A stretch of 64,000 nucleotides of DNA from DATAEE01 sp963725145 (GCA_963725145.1 CAVRXL010000010.1:1398767-1462766); one strand, 5' to 3'. Positions 36,688-45,188 are shown, numbered from the stretch's first letter. Notes: generated by a model not told the origin, from the letters alone. Program-made: numbers and translations.

Positions 36688-37227
36688 ATGTCTACACTTC
36701 TCTTCTCTGCGGTCATCACAGGGCTGCTCGGACAGGAGGCCCCCGCGCCCGCGCAGGCACCCAACGTGGTGGCTCGGGAATGGACGGTCACGGTCTCGGT
36801 CGAGCGCATCGAGCGCTCGCAACGAGTCGTGACGTTCCGCCGGGACGGCTCGCTCCAGGACGTTTACGTGGACCCGCAGGTCTCGGTGTTCGATGACCTC
36901 ATGGTCGGCGACGTCGTCACCATGCGCTACGTGGAATCCGAGATCGTGCACGTCCGGCCCGGTGCCCAGCCGAGCGAGGCGCGCGACACGACCGAGGAAG
37001 CTCGGAAAGCAGACGGCACCCAGGTGATCGCGCAAACCAAGGCCGTGGTCACGATCGAGAAAATCGAACCCGCGACGTCGCTGGTCACGTACCGCACGGC
37101 CTATGGCCAGCAAGCCGTGCGCCTCGTGAAAGACAAACGGCTCCTCGAGGGGGTGCGCCCGGGTGACCGGGTCGAGGTCACGCTGACCCGAGAGCGCGCG
37201 ATCGACATCCAGCGCAAGAAGCCGTAG
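36688..37227 (+). CDS. Secreted hypothetical protein
   Basis: About 179 residues with a short signal sequence (LLFSAVITGLLGQEAPAPAQ). Two copies of a beta-rich unit follow: REWTVTVSVERIERSQRVVT with VGDVVTMRYVES, and TKAVVTIEKIEPATSLVTYR with PGDRVEVTLTRE. The pattern, a thirty-residue strand pair ending in a GDxV turn, resembles acidobacterial periplasmic proteins of unknown role. GGAG precedes the ATG at 36688; the frame opens earlier at 36604. Confidence 0.65.
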   Translation: MSTLLFSAVITGLLGQEAPAPAQAPNVVAREWTVTVSVERIERSQRVVTFRRDGSLQDVYVDPQVSVFDDLMVGDVVTMRYVESEIVHVRPGAQPSEARDTTEEARKADGTQVIAQTKAVVTIEKIEPATSLVTYRTAYGQQAVRLVKDKRLLEGVRPGDRVEVTLTRERAIDIQRKKP

Positions 37228-37349
37228 CTCGCGAGAGAGCTACTGCTTTCGTAGAACGACACGACGGCCACGGGCCGTCCTTTGACGTCGGTGCCCTTGA
37301 TCGTCGTTGTCCGCCTTCCGGTTTCGGTGGTAGTCTGCCGCGCGACTCG

Positions 37350-38240
37350 ATGAAAACCCCCGCCGTTATCGCATTGATGGCGATGTGCTGCGGCTGGATG
37401 TCTCTGTCTGCGGTGTCTCAGGCACCCCCGGACATCGAGGAGGTGGTGACGCAGATCGGCGAGCGCGTCGCCAGGTACTACCGCCGCGCGCAAAGCCTGG
37501 TCTGTCTGGAACAGTCCGTCGTCCAGCCGATCTCACGGACCTGGTCGTCGGAGGGGCTTGCGCGCACGGTCGAATCAGAGCTGCGCGTGGAATCCGAGGG
37601 CTCGGATGGCGCGAGGCTGCCTCAGGCGAGGGTGATTCGGGACGTTCGCCGGATCAATGGACGCGCGCCGAACCAGAGAGACAAGACGGACCGCAGTGGC
37701 TGCACCGATCCGCGCCCCCTGTCGCACGAGCCGCTCGCCTTCCTCCTGCCCGCGCACCGCGACGGGTACCGGTTTACATCGATCCGCGACGTGGAAGAGA
37801 ACGACAGCGCGGCACTCGTCATCGACTACGTGTCGACGATTCGGAAGAGCCGGCCGGAGTTGATCGAGGACGAGCTCGGGCACCAGGACTGCTTCGACTG
37901 GTCCGGCCCCGTCGCGACGCGCGGACGCGTGTGGGTCGATGCGAGCACGTACGAAGTGCTCCGCGTCGAGCGACGCATCGCCGGTCCCATCGACGTGCGC
38001 GTTCCCTGGACGTTGCAGCGCCGCTACCTCCTCCCGCTGTCGGTCGTTGTCGAGCGGGACGATGTGACCATCCGCTACAAGCCGGTGAGCTTCACCGACC
38101 CCGACGAAGTGATCCTGCTGCCGGAGTCCAGCGAATCGCTGACGCTGATACGCGGAGGTCTTCAGTCGGTTCGCCGGAGCGAGCGGTTCACCGGCTACCG
38201 CCGCTTTCTGACCGGGGGCCGCGTCGTCACCGGGCGATGA
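37350..38240 (+). CDS. Secreted hypothetical protein
   Basis: Protein of 296 residues with an N-terminal signal segment (VIALMAMCCGWMSLSAVSQA). Residues 25-80 contain a helical stretch and SLVCLEQSVVQPISRTWSSE; the rest is beta-rich and ends with VRRSERFTGYRRFLTGGRVV. The segment RGRVWVDASTYEVLRVERRI suggests an outer-membrane lipoprotein-sorting-like (LolA/LolB-type) fold, but this is only a resemblance. Similar secreted proteins are frequent in Acidobacteriota. No known partner is adjacent. Confidence 0.65.
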   Translation: MKTPAVIALMAMCCGWMSLSAVSQAPPDIEEVVTQIGERVARYYRRAQSLVCLEQSVVQPISRTWSSEGLARTVESELRVESEGSDGARLPQARVIRDVRRINGRAPNQRDKTDRSGCTDPRPLSHEPLAFLLPAHRDGYRFTSIRDVEENDSAALVIDYVSTIRKSRPELIEDELGHQDCFDWSGPVATRGRVWVDASTYEVLRVERRIAGPIDVRVPWTLQRRYLLPLSVVVERDDVTIRYKPVSFTDPDEVILLPESSESLTLIRGGLQSVRRSERFTGYRRFLTGGRVVTGR

Positions 38241-38249
38241 AGCAGGCGC

Positions 38250-38609
38250 CTATGCCGGCACCCCCACGGGAGTAACCGCGGCGCGATCTTCTTCGCCGGT
38301 GCGAATCCGGTAGATCTTCTCGACCGGCAGCACGAACACCTTGCCGTCGCCGACGGCGCCGGTCCTGGCGCCGTGCAGGATGGCGTTGACAGTGGTTTCG
38401 ACGAAATTGTCCGACACGCCGATTTCCAGGCGCACTTTCTCCGACAGCTCCATCTTTACCGTCGTGCCGCGGTACGTCTCGACGTGCTCGCGCTCTCCGC
38501 CGTGTCCCTGGACGCGGCTGATCGTGAGCCCCTGGACTTCGGCCTTGAAGAGCCGCTCGAGCACGGCGCTCAAGCGCTCCGGGCGGACGATGGCGACGAC
38601 CAGCTTCAT
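38250..38609 (-). CDS. glnK: P-II family nitrogen regulatory protein
   Basis: Protein of 119 residues that senses ATP/ADP and 2-oxoglutarate and, next to amtB, should gate the ammonium channel. The N-terminus MKLVVAIVRPERLSAVLERL and GARTGAVGDGKVFVLPVEKI (the C-terminal P-II signature) are standard. The T-loop reads HVETYRGTTVKMELSEKVRL: Tyr46 and Arg47 are kept, but residue 51, the uridylylated Tyr of enterobacterial P-II proteins, is Val. Control by uridylylation at that site is thus not possible. Its start overlaps the amtB stop (ATGA), so it is translated with amtB. Confidence 0.93.
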   Translation of the reverse strand: MKLVVAIVRPERLSAVLERLFKAEVQGLTISRVQGHGGEREHVETYRGTTVKMELSEKVRLEIGVSDNFVETTVNAILHGARTGAVGDGKVFVLPVEKIYRIRTGEEDRAAVTPVGVPA

Positions 38610-39889
38610 ACGTGACCTCCCTCAGCCGTCGGCTGCAACGTCGTCGCGAGCAACGGCTCGCGCTCGGGCAGGACCAGGATCGCTCCCTCGCCCGCGGCGT
38701 AGGCCTCTTCGCCGTGCTGGCTGACGTCCATCCCCAGCGCTTCGTCGGTCGATTCGGCTCGGAGCGGCACGATCAACGCGACCAGTTTCAGGAGGCCGAT
38801 CGTCAGCACGCCGCTGTAGGCGGCCACCGCCATCACGGCGACGATCTGCACGCCGACCTGTCCCGGGTTGCCGAACAGGAGCCCGTCGGCGACGCCGTTC
38901 CAGCTCTTTTGCGCGAAGACGCCGGTCAGAACCGCGCCGACCATCCCGCCGACGCCGTGCGCCGCCACGACGTCCAGCGAGTCGTCCAGCCGCGTCCGCA
39001 CACGCCAGACCAGCGCGTAGTAGCTCGGCACGGCGGCAATGGCGCCCAGCACGATCGCGCTGATCGGGCTGACGAAGCCTGCCGCCGGCGTCACCGCGAC
39101 GAGGCCGACGACAATCGCGGTCGCGGCGCCGACGGCGGTCGCCTTCTGACCGCGCATCAGATCCAGCAGCGTCCACACGACCAGCGTCGCCGCCGGCGCC
39201 ATCATCGTGGTCGTGAACGCGAGCGCGGCGATTGCGTTTGCACCGAGCGCGCTTCCGGCGTTGAACCCGAACCAGCCGAACCACAACAGGCCCGCGCCGA
39301 GGAGCGTGAACGGCACGTTGTGCGGAAGGATGGCCTGACGCGCGTAGTCCTTGCGCGGGCCCAGCACGATCGCGGCCATCAGCGCGGCGGCGCCGGCATT
39401 GACGTGCACGACGGTGCCGCCCGCGAAGTCCAGCGCGCCGAGCTTCGCCAGCCAGCCGCCGCCCCACACCCAGTGCGCGACCGGGCTGTAGACGACGATC
39501 ATCCACAATGCGATGAACGTCACGTACGCGGAGAAACGCATCCGCTCGACGATGGCGCCGGAGATGAGGGCGGCGGTGATGATGGCGAACGTGCCCTGAT
39601 ACGCCATGAAGAGCACGTGAGGGATCGTTCCCTGCGGCTCGAGCCCGACGTTCCGGAGCAGCGCCCGCGACAGATCGCCGATGAGGGCATTCCCGGCGCC
39701 GAACGCGAGCGTGTACCCGACGATCGCCCACCCGACGCCGACGACGCCGAGCGCGACGACGCTCATCATCATCGTGTTCAGCGCGTTCTTGGATCGAACC
39801 AGCCCGCCGTAGAAAAAGGCCAGCGCCGGCGTCATCAGCAGGACGAGCGCCGTTGCGATCAGCATCCACGCGACATCAGCACCGTTCAT
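38606..39889 (-). CDS. amtB: Ammonium transporter
   Basis: Protein of 427 residues with eleven membrane segments. Conserved pore elements are visible: the twin histidines in FAGGTVVHVNAGAAALMAAI and DVVAAHGVGGMVGAVLTGVF, and ARQAILPHNVPFTLLGAGLL with the WFGWFGFNAGSAL signature that follows. It moves ammonium/ammonia across the inner membrane. The glnK-type gene overlaps its 3' end. Upstream are a -24/-12 sigma-54 promoter (39919-39934) and a palindromic activator site (40007-40024), so expression should depend on sigma-54 and an enhancer-binding protein. Confidence 0.96.
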   Translation of the reverse strand: MNGADVAWMLIATALVLLMTPALAFFYGGLVRSKNALNTMMMSVVALGVVGVGWAIVGYTLAFGAGNALIGDLSRALLRNVGLEPQGTIPHVLFMAYQGTFAIITAALISGAIVERMRFSAYVTFIALWMIVVYSPVAHWVWGGGWLAKLGALDFAGGTVVHVNAGAAALMAAIVLGPRKDYARQAILPHNVPFTLLGAGLLWFGWFGFNAGSALGANAIAALAFTTTMMAPAATLVVWTLLDLMRGQKATAVGAATAIVVGLVAVTPAAGFVSPISAIVLGAIAAVPSYYALVWRVRTRLDDSLDVVAAHGVGGMVGAVLTGVFAQKSWNGVADGLLFGNPGQVGVQIVAVMAVAAYSGVLTIGLLKLVALIVPLRAESTDEALGMDVSQHGEEAYAAGEGAILVLPEREPLLATTLQPTAEGGHV

Positions 39890-39918
39890 CCGTCACCTCA
39901 CCTCGTTCCGATTGCGTT

Positions 39919-39934
39919 ACCAAGGCCTGTGCCA
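39919..39934 (-). promoter_or_regulatory. Sigma-54 (-24/-12) promoter of amtB
   Basis: Minus-strand TGGCACAGGCCTTGGT matches the consensus TGGCACGNNNNTTGCW except for the last -12 bases (GG in place of GC) and A for G in position 7. It lies about 30 bases upstream of the amtB start codon. Confidence 0.65.
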
Positions 39935-40006
39935 GCCGCGGGGCGCGCGACTCGCCGGAATTCGGCCAAAAACCGCAGGATTCGCGGGACACACGCGAGC
40001 GCCCGG

Positions 40007-40024
40007 TCCGACATTTTTGTCGGA
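40007..40024. promoter_or_regulatory. Palindromic activator site (GACA-N4-TGTC) upstream of amtB
   Basis: TCCGACATTTTTGTCGGA is a perfect 7-bp inverted repeat around TTTT, centred about 90 bases upstream of the sigma-54 promoter core, a usual enhancer distance. The same GACA-N4-TGTC core with an AT-only spacer occurs at 41430 and 43079. Confidence 0.65.
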
Positions 40025-40069
40025 AGCCTCCGGGTCTACCGACATCCGTGTAGGCCAGCCCGCCCACAG

Positions 40070-41234
40070 TCATCGCTGCGGCGAGCTGAAGACGTAGAAG
40101 AGCCCGACCGTCAGCGTGGTCTGCGGCTTGACGCGGCTGCTCCCGTTCGCGAAGAACGGCCGATTCGAGACGTCCCGCCGATACTCGACCCGCGTGAAGA
40201 GCTGGTCGTCGACTTTGAATTCGCTGGTCAGCGTGCCGCCGCGGATCGTTTGTGCCACGCCCGTCGTGAACCCGTCCCGATCCTCGTACCATTCGAGCCG
40301 CGGCGAGATCGCCAACCATGATGTCGCCGTCACGCGGGCGTACAGCCGCGACCCCCTGCCACTGCACCGGCGCGCCATCCACCCGATCCCGGCCGATGTC
40401 GTAGTTCGCCATCAGCGAGAGCCAGGAAACCGCGGCATAGGTGACGATCGTGTCCGACACCTGGCGGATGTCCTCATCGTCGTCGGTCTGCTCGGGCCCG
40501 ACCATGTAGCCCTGAACGATCGAGAGCTTGCTCGTTGGTTTGAACGTCGCCTGCACGCCAAACGATTTCCCGCCGTTGTTCTCGACGACGTTGTTCCAGC
40601 CGTTGACGATGAGGCCGGCGATCGCGAACCGGTCGCCGAATCCATAGGCCACCCGCGCGCCCATGTGGTAGTACGGAATCGCAAGCGCGAAGAGCAGCGA
40701 CCGCGAATAGTTCCAGTTGTCTTTCGTCTCGATGACCTCGGCGCCGAGTGGCGTCACCATCTTGCCGACGTCGATCTGCAGGCCCCGGCCCAGCGGTGCG
40801 AGGTAGGTGACGTAGCCCTGCTGGAGGTTCCGGAACTGACCCGGCCCGCCGGGCTCCGCCGCATGCACCATGTCGGTCGCAGGGCCGACGTTGAAGTCCA
40901 GACGAAAGCCGAGGCGGCTCTGGGTCGTCGGCCGCCGCTCCAGCGCGATCTCCGCGAGGTTGAAGCTGAACTGGTTGTGCTTCGTATCGAAGTTCCGCAG
41001 CTGGGCGTCCCCCGACGAGGGCTGGAAGCGATAGCTGTAGTAGGCGTCGACGAAGCCGACGACGCCGATGCTGCGGACGAACGCGGCGAGGCCGGCGTCT
41101 GACGCCTGATCAGAGGCGCCCTCCTCGCTCGCCGCGGGCGCGGCCTCAGGCGCGGACTGTTGCGCGAGCGGTGCCGGAGCCTGCAGCCCGGCGAGGACGA
41201 GCGCGACGATGAACCCCTCGGCCGCCAAGATCAT
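40070..41234 (-). CDS. Outer-membrane porin (BBP2-like), one-base frameshift
   Basis: Beta-barrel protein of about 388 residues. It starts MILAAEGFIVALVLAGLQAP, an export signal, followed by VVGFVDAYYSYRFQPSSGDA, SRLGFRLDFNVGPATDM and many alternating amphipathic strands, as in putative beta-barrel porin-2 proteins, and ends QTTLTVGLFYVFSSPQR. The frame shifts where a run of five C (40352-40356, plus strand) should be four: PVQWQG then continues SRLYARVTATSWLAISPRLE. The ATG at 41234 is preferred because a sigma-54 promoter overlaps the longer frame; AGGGAGGAA precedes it. Likely admits ammonium or nitrogen compounds, co-regulated with amtB. Confidence 0.82.
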
Positions 41235-41266
41235 TATTGCTTCCTCCCTGATGGCGCCGACGCTCA

Positions 41267-41280
41267 GCACGCTGCGTGCC
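41267..41280 (-). promoter_or_regulatory. Sigma-54 (-24/-12) promoter of the porin gene
   Basis: Minus-strand GGCACGCAGCGTGC has the invariant GG and GC exactly ten bases apart and the CACG that follows the -24 GG. It stands 33 bases upstream of the porin ATG at 41234. Confidence 0.65.
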
Positions 41281-41429
41281 GCGTGCGTTGTCGCGCGCCT
41301 TACGGAGCGAATCGCACGGGAGGCAAACGATTGCGTCGATGCGGCTTGACGTTGGAGGAAGGCGAATGACGCGGGTGTCTTGGGGATTCAGCCGAATACG
41401 ACGAGAACGTCTGGATTGAAGAGGAGGCC

Positions 41430-41441
41430 GACATTTATGTC
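41430..41441. promoter_or_regulatory. Palindromic activator site (GACA-N4-TGTC) upstream of the porin gene
   Basis: CCGACATTTATGTCCG holds GACA-TTTA-TGTC, centred about 160 bases upstream of the sigma-54 promoter of the porin gene and downstream of the activator gene's stop. Confidence 0.6.
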
Positions 41442-41479
41442 CGACTGTCGAACGCGCACGGCCGGCATTGGAAGAGTGG

Positions 41480-43066
41480 TTATTGAAACCGGCGGCAGTC
41501 GATGCCGTACTTACGCACCTTGTAGCTGATGATGCGCTCGCTCGTCCGCAGCAGCTTCGCGGCCCGCGCGCGGTTGCCGCGCGTGCTCTTGAGCGCGTCC
41601 TGAATCAGATCTTTCTCGTAGGCCTGGACCGCTTCGCCGATGGCGACGCGCGTGACCGTGCCGGACGCCTCTGCCGTCTGCAGCGTCGGCGGGAGATGAT
41701 GGCCGTGGATGACGCCGCCGTCGCAGACGAGAACGGCCCGTTCGATCGTGTTCTCGAGCTCGCGCACGTTGCCGGGCCAGTGATAGCTGGTGAGCATGTC
41801 GATGGCCGGCGTCGACATGCGCCTGATGGGCTTCCGGTGCTCCTTGGCGTATTTCTGCGTGAAGTGATCGGCCAGGAGCATGATGTCCGGCTTCCGCTCC
41901 CGCAGCGGCGGCGCGAAGATCGTGAACACGTTCAGCCTGTAGTACAGATCCTCGCGAAACGTGCCTTCCGCGATCAGCTTCTCGAGCGGCCGGTGCGTCG
42001 CCGCAATCAGCCGGACGTTGATTCGAATCGGCGCCGTGCCGCCGAGTCGCTCGATCTCGCGCGTCTGAAGCACGCGGAGCAGTTTCACCTGCGTGGCGGG
42101 GTTCAGATCGCCCACCTCGTCCAGGAAGAGCGTCCCCCCTTCCGCCATCTCGAATCGGCCCTTCTTCAGCCCGTGCGCGCCGGTGAACGCGCCTTTTTCG
42201 TACCCGAAGAGCTCCGACTCGACGAGCGACTCCGGCAGGGCGGCGCAGTTCACCGCGATGAACGACTTCTTCGCACGTGGAGATCCGCTGTGGATCGCGT
42301 GGGCGATCATCTCCTTCCCGGTGCCCGACTCGCCGCGAATCAGCACCGTCGTGTTCGTGCGGGCGACCTGCGCCACCTGGTCGTAGACCTGACGGATCGG
42401 CGCGCTGTTGCCGATGATGTGCCGGGCGTAGTGATCGTGGAGCTCGTCGCGCAGGTGCGCGTTTTCCTCGACCAGCCCTTGACGCTCCGCGTCGACGAGC
42501 CGTGTCGTCTTGATCGCGTGGGAGATCATCGACGCCACGACGCAGAAGAATGTCAGCGAGCGGTCGTAGTCCCGGCCGGGGTTGAACGGCAGGTCGACGC
42601 CGAGCGCGCCGATCGTCCGTCGATCGACGATGATCGGGACGCAGATGAAGCTGAGCTCCTTGCGGGCGAGCTCGGGACGCTTGTCCGCGCGGCGCAGGAA
42701 CATCGGCTCGCGGCTGATCTGCGGCACGACGACGGGCCGGCCGCTCTCCACGACCCGCCCGGTGACGCCTTCGCCCAGACGGTAGCGGGCCCGCCGGCCC
42801 GCCGCGCTCAGCCCGATCGAGGCCTCGATGGCGAGCTCGGCGGTGTCCGGCTGGAGGATCGTCACGGAACTGCGAACGGCGTGGTGATGGCGCTCGAGGA
42901 TTTCCAGCACGGGATGGAGGCCGCCCTTGAAATTGAGGGTCCCGGCCAGGGCCTGGCTGATTTCGACGAGCGTGGTGAGCTTCCGGATCTCGGCGCTGTG
43001 ATCGCGGCCGGCCCGCCGGGTCTCGGCGGGCGCCCTGGAGGCGGGTCCGACACGTTCGTCGCCCAT
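41480..43066 (-). CDS. NifA-like sigma-54-dependent transcriptional activator (GAF-AAA+-Fis)
   Basis: Complete enhancer-binding protein of 528 residues. An N-terminal GAF domain spans about 28-190 (KLTTLVEISQALAGTLNFKG and onwards). The AAA+ domain has Walker A RGESGTGKEM at about 244, GAFTGA in YEKGAFTGAHGLKKGRF, Walker B TLFLDEVGDL and WPGNVRELENTIERAVLVCD. The C-terminal Fis-type helix-turn-helix is GNRARAAKLLRTSERIISYK. Domain order is as in NifA, but no nif genes are seen; the neighbours are porin, amtB and P-II genes with sigma-54 promoters. It most likely activates these in response to a GAF ligand or P-II. Confidence 0.93.
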   Translation of the reverse strand: MGDERVGPASRAPAETRRAGRDHSAEIRKLTTLVEISQALAGTLNFKGGLHPVLEILERHHHAVRSSVTILQPDTAELAIEASIGLSAAGRRARYRLGEGVTGRVVESGRPVVVPQISREPMFLRRADKRPELARKELSFICVPIIVDRRTIGALGVDLPFNPGRDYDRSLTFFCVVASMISHAIKTTRLVDAERQGLVEENAHLRDELHDHYARHIIGNSAPIRQVYDQVAQVARTNTTVLIRGESGTGKEMIAHAIHSGSPRAKKSFIAVNCAALPESLVESELFGYEKGAFTGAHGLKKGRFEMAEGGTLFLDEVGDLNPATQVKLLRVLQTREIERLGGTAPIRINVRLIAATHRPLEKLIAEGTFREDLYYRLNVFTIFAPPLRERKPDIMLLADHFTQKYAKEHRKPIRRMSTPAIDMLTSYHWPGNVRELENTIERAVLVCDGGVIHGHHLPPTLQTAEASGTVTRVAIGEAVQAYEKDLIQDALKSTRGNRARAAKLLRTSERIISYKVRKYGIDCRRFQ

Positions 43067-43078
43067 GCGGGAGTTTCA

Positions 43079-43090
43079 GACAAAAATGTC
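43079..43090. promoter_or_regulatory. Palindromic site (GACA-N4-TGTC) upstream of the activator gene
   Basis: CAGACAAAAATGTCGG holds GACA-AAAA-TGTC, only 13 bases upstream of the activator start codon. This closeness suggests autorepression rather than activation, or a start further inside the gene. Confidence 0.55.
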
Positions 43091-43157
43091 GGGAGCGCAA
43101 GCGGCATGAGCCGGCGGGATGGATGTCATGCGGCCGGAGAATGTGAGGCCGCAGCGG

Positions 43158-43565
43158 CTAGCGCCTCTCTGGCATCACTTCGACGTACCGGTTGTAGATC
43201 TCGTCCTTCAAGAGCTCTTGGATCCCAGGATGCCTGCCGGAGACTGCCTTCCACTCGGGACTGTCGTGGATCTTGTTGTAGACGCCTCCGCTGGGCCATG
43301 AAGACTCCCACATGTGCTCGTACTTGCCGTCCTGTTTCCCGATCACTTTGTACAGTCGATAGCGGATGTCTTTATGGCCGGCCTTGTCGATGGTGGCGTT
43401 CATGTCGGCCATCCACGCCTGCAGGGCCGCCACTTGTTGAGGTGTGAGGCTGACGAGGTGCACCGCCTTGAACGCCCCGGCAGGTGCAGGATCCTGAGAC
43501 GTGACGGTGCCGACCATTGTCACGAGCAGGACGACCGCGAGAGCGACGGATCTGAGATGGCTCAT
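43158..43565 (-). CDS. Secreted hypothetical protein (NIPSNAP/ABM-like fold possible)
   Basis: Protein of 135 residues with a signal peptide (VALAVVLLVTMVGTVTSQ). The mature part reads FKAVHLVSLTPQQVAALQAW then MADMNATIDKAGHKDIRYRL, and later KYEHMWESSWPSGGVYNKIH: alternating strand and helix with a conserved W-x-S-x-W-P-x-G region. This resembles dimeric alpha+beta barrel proteins of about 100 residues exported in Acidobacteriota. No function is known, and the neighbours do not help. Confidence 0.65.
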   Translation of the reverse strand: MSHLRSVALAVVLLVTMVGTVTSQDPAPAGAFKAVHLVSLTPQQVAALQAWMADMNATIDKAGHKDIRYRLYKVIGKQDGKYEHMWESSWPSGGVYNKIHDSPEWKAVSGRHPGIQELLKDEIYNRYVEVMPERR

Positions 43566-43646
43566 GGCGTTTCTCTCCTTGTTGGGATACGAGCCCTTAT
43601 CAACGCTTGTGGACTCTCACTCTTTCAACCGGTAGGACTGGCAACA

Positions 43647-43964
43647 TCAGCGATAGCGCTTCAGGCGCAATCCGAGCGCGAAGAACGCACCCCACCCGAC
43701 GATCACCTGCAGCAAGGCGAGAGCGAAGCGGATCGGATGATCCGCGATCAGCCCGTATTTCCATTCCAAGGGCCGGCTGTGATTGCAGAAGACCGCCGGC
43801 CAGGACGGGTCGATCGCTCCGGGGCACCGCTGCATCGCCTCGCTGACTGGCATCACAGCGCTGATCCAGGGGGCTGCGACGGCGAAGCCGAAGGTGCCGA
43901 ACACCAGGCAGGCCGCGGCGCCGAGCACGGTCAGCGCGCCGGTGTTCTCTCTGCTGAGAGGCAC
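43647..43964 (-). CDS. Hypothetical membrane protein
   Basis: Protein of 105 residues with two hydrophobic helices: TGALTVLGAAACLVFGTFGF at the N-terminus and FALALLQVIVGWGAFFALGL at the C-terminus. Between them is a polar segment with two cysteines (MQRCPGAIDPSWPAVFCNHS) likely to face the periplasm and able to form a disulfide. No family is recognised. It lies 10 bases downstream of the Kelch lipoprotein gene on the same strand, so both may be one unit. Confidence 0.6.
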   Translation of the reverse strand: MPLSRENTGALTVLGAAACLVFGTFGFAVAAPWISAVMPVSEAMQRCPGAIDPSWPAVFCNHSRPLEWKYGLIADHPIRFALALLQVIVGWGAFFALGLRLKRYR

Positions 43965-43974
43965 GGTCGTGAGT

Positions 43975-44904
43975 CTAGCGCGCGCTCACGGTGAACGACT
44001 CATGGCTCGTGGTCGCGCCGAGACCCTGGGCCGTGGCGCCACCGGGGAGATAAATGGTGTTCCCGATGACCGAAGCCCAGATGCCGTGCTTGGGCGTGGG
44101 CATGGATGGATGCTGCTGCCACGTGTTCGATCCCGGGTCGTACGATTCGACTTCGTTGTGAAGCGCGGGGAACTCGCCGCCGAAGACATACAACCGGTTG
44201 TTCACGGCGCCCGCGCCGATGCCGGACCGGCCGGTTGGCATGGGCGCCCTGTTCGTCCAGCTGTTGGAGACTGGATCATAGACCTCGAGCGCGACGTCCG
44301 AGCCGGCGAAGCCTCGTCCTCCGGCGACGTAGAACTGGCCGCCGATTGTGCCGCCCGCGCAGTGGTTGCGCCCCACGTTCATCGGCGCGAGCGGCGTCCA
44401 GGTGTTGGCGGTCGTGTCGTACACTTCGACTTCCCGCTGCGTTGCGCCCGTTCCGCCTGCGACGTAGATCCTGTTGTTGATGACAGCCACCGCCGCGGTG
44501 TCGCCGTGCGTGAAGTTCATCGAGGCGACGTCCGCCCACGAGTTGCCGGCCGGGTTGTAGACGAAGGCCCGGTTGGACACGCCGCCGAACGCGAACAGCT
44601 GGCCGTTGGCGACGGCCGCAGCGCCGTGGTTGTTGACGATGGGGAGCGACGCGGCCGTGGACCACGAGTTGGACTGCGGGTTGTAGACGAAGACGCTGCT
44701 CGTCGACTGGCCGGCGCTGTCAAACCCGCCGATGACGTAGATCAGGCCGTTGAGGACCGCGGTCGCGATTTCCTGACGAGCAGCTGGCATGGACGCCAGC
44801 GTCTGCCATGAGCCTTCATTGCCGGTGCTTGGCGAAACCGGTGAATTGGCGCATCCGACCGCCGCCAACCCAAGTGCGGCACACAGAGCGCGAATGAGGT
44901 TCAC
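43975..44904 (-). CDS. Kelch-repeat lipoprotein
   Basis: Protein of 309 residues. The N-terminus MNLIRALCAALGLAAVGC ends in a lipobox. The rest consists of six Kelch blades of about 45 residues with the typical GG doublets and W-x-x-x-A-x-M-P pattern: LNGLIYVIGGFDSAG, ANGQLFAFGGVSNR, INNRIYVAGGTGATQ, IGGQFYVAGGRGFAG, VNNRLYVFGGEFPAL and IGNTIYLPGGATAQG. A surface-anchored beta-propeller for protein or ligand binding; the partner is unknown. Confidence 0.88.
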   Translation of the reverse strand: MNLIRALCAALGLAAVGCANSPVSPSTGNEGSWQTLASMPAARQEIATAVLNGLIYVIGGFDSAGQSTSSVFVYNPQSNSWSTAASLPIVNNHGAAAVANGQLFAFGGVSNRAFVYNPAGNSWADVASMNFTHGDTAAVAVINNRIYVAGGTGATQREVEVYDTTANTWTPLAPMNVGRNHCAGGTIGGQFYVAGGRGFAGSDVALEVYDPVSNSWTNRAPMPTGRSGIGAGAVNNRLYVFGGEFPALHNEVESYDPGSNTWQQHPSMPTPKHGIWASVIGNTIYLPGGATAQGLGATTSHESFTVSAR

Positions 44905-44924
44905 CCGTCAAATGTATAACGCGT

Positions 44925-45049
44925 CGAGGCGAAGCCGGAGGCCCAATGACCGTTGCACGCCCATGCGAGCGATTCAATTGACGATGGCGAATTGATCTGG
45001 AGTGGGATTCGGTCTTTGTGGCCGAGGCGAAGCCGGAGGCCCAATGACC
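44925..45049. repeat. 27-bp direct repeat, two copies
   Basis: A 27-base sequence beginning CGAGGCGAAGCCGGAGGCCC and ending AATGACC is repeated exactly at 44925-44951 and 45023-45049, 98 bases apart. Between them TGGAGTGGGATTCGG (44999-45013) repeats part of the T-arm of the adjacent tRNA-Ser gene. The block lies at the tRNA 3' end and may be a remnant of integration. Confidence 0.7.
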
Positions 45050-45098
45050 CTCGCAAGGCCACTCGAGCCGCCAAGGACCGAGCCGAAGGCGAGGGAGT

Positions 45099-45188
45099 TG
45101 GCGGAGAGAGTGGGATTCGAACCCACGGTAGAGTTTCCCCTACACACGCTTTCCAAGCGTGCGCCATAGACCACTCGGCCATCTCTCC
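45099..45188 (-). tRNA. tRNA-Ser (anticodon GGA)
   Basis: Minus strand: 7-bp acceptor stem GGAGAGA/TCTCTCC, D-arm GGCCGAGTGGTCTATGGC, anticodon loop CTTGGAAAG between GCACG-type stem halves with anticodon GGA (codon UCC), a long variable arm (GTGTAGGGGAAACTCTAC) as expected for a class II tRNA, and T-arm GTGGGTTCGAATCCCAC. Discriminator G and an encoded CCA follow. Confidence 0.95.

Noticed and set aside
38612..40321. Open frame of 569 codons on the plus strand opposite amtB and the porin gene
   Set aside because: It is antisense to two recognised genes, has a highly charged arginine-rich composition typical of shadow frames in GC-rich DNA, and shows no domain.
41480..43066. Nitrogen-fixation activator proper (NifA)
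   Set aside because: Domain order fits, but no nif gene is present, and the palindrome at the nearby promoters is not the NifA site TGT-N10-ACA.
41468..43447. Open frame of 659 codons opposite the NifA-like activator
   Set aside because: Antisense to a complete, well-conserved activator; composition and lack of motifs mark it as a shadow.
44925..45049. Two-repeat CRISPR remnant
   Set aside because: Only two 27-bp copies separated by 71 bases that include tRNA-like sequence; better explained as an integration scar.
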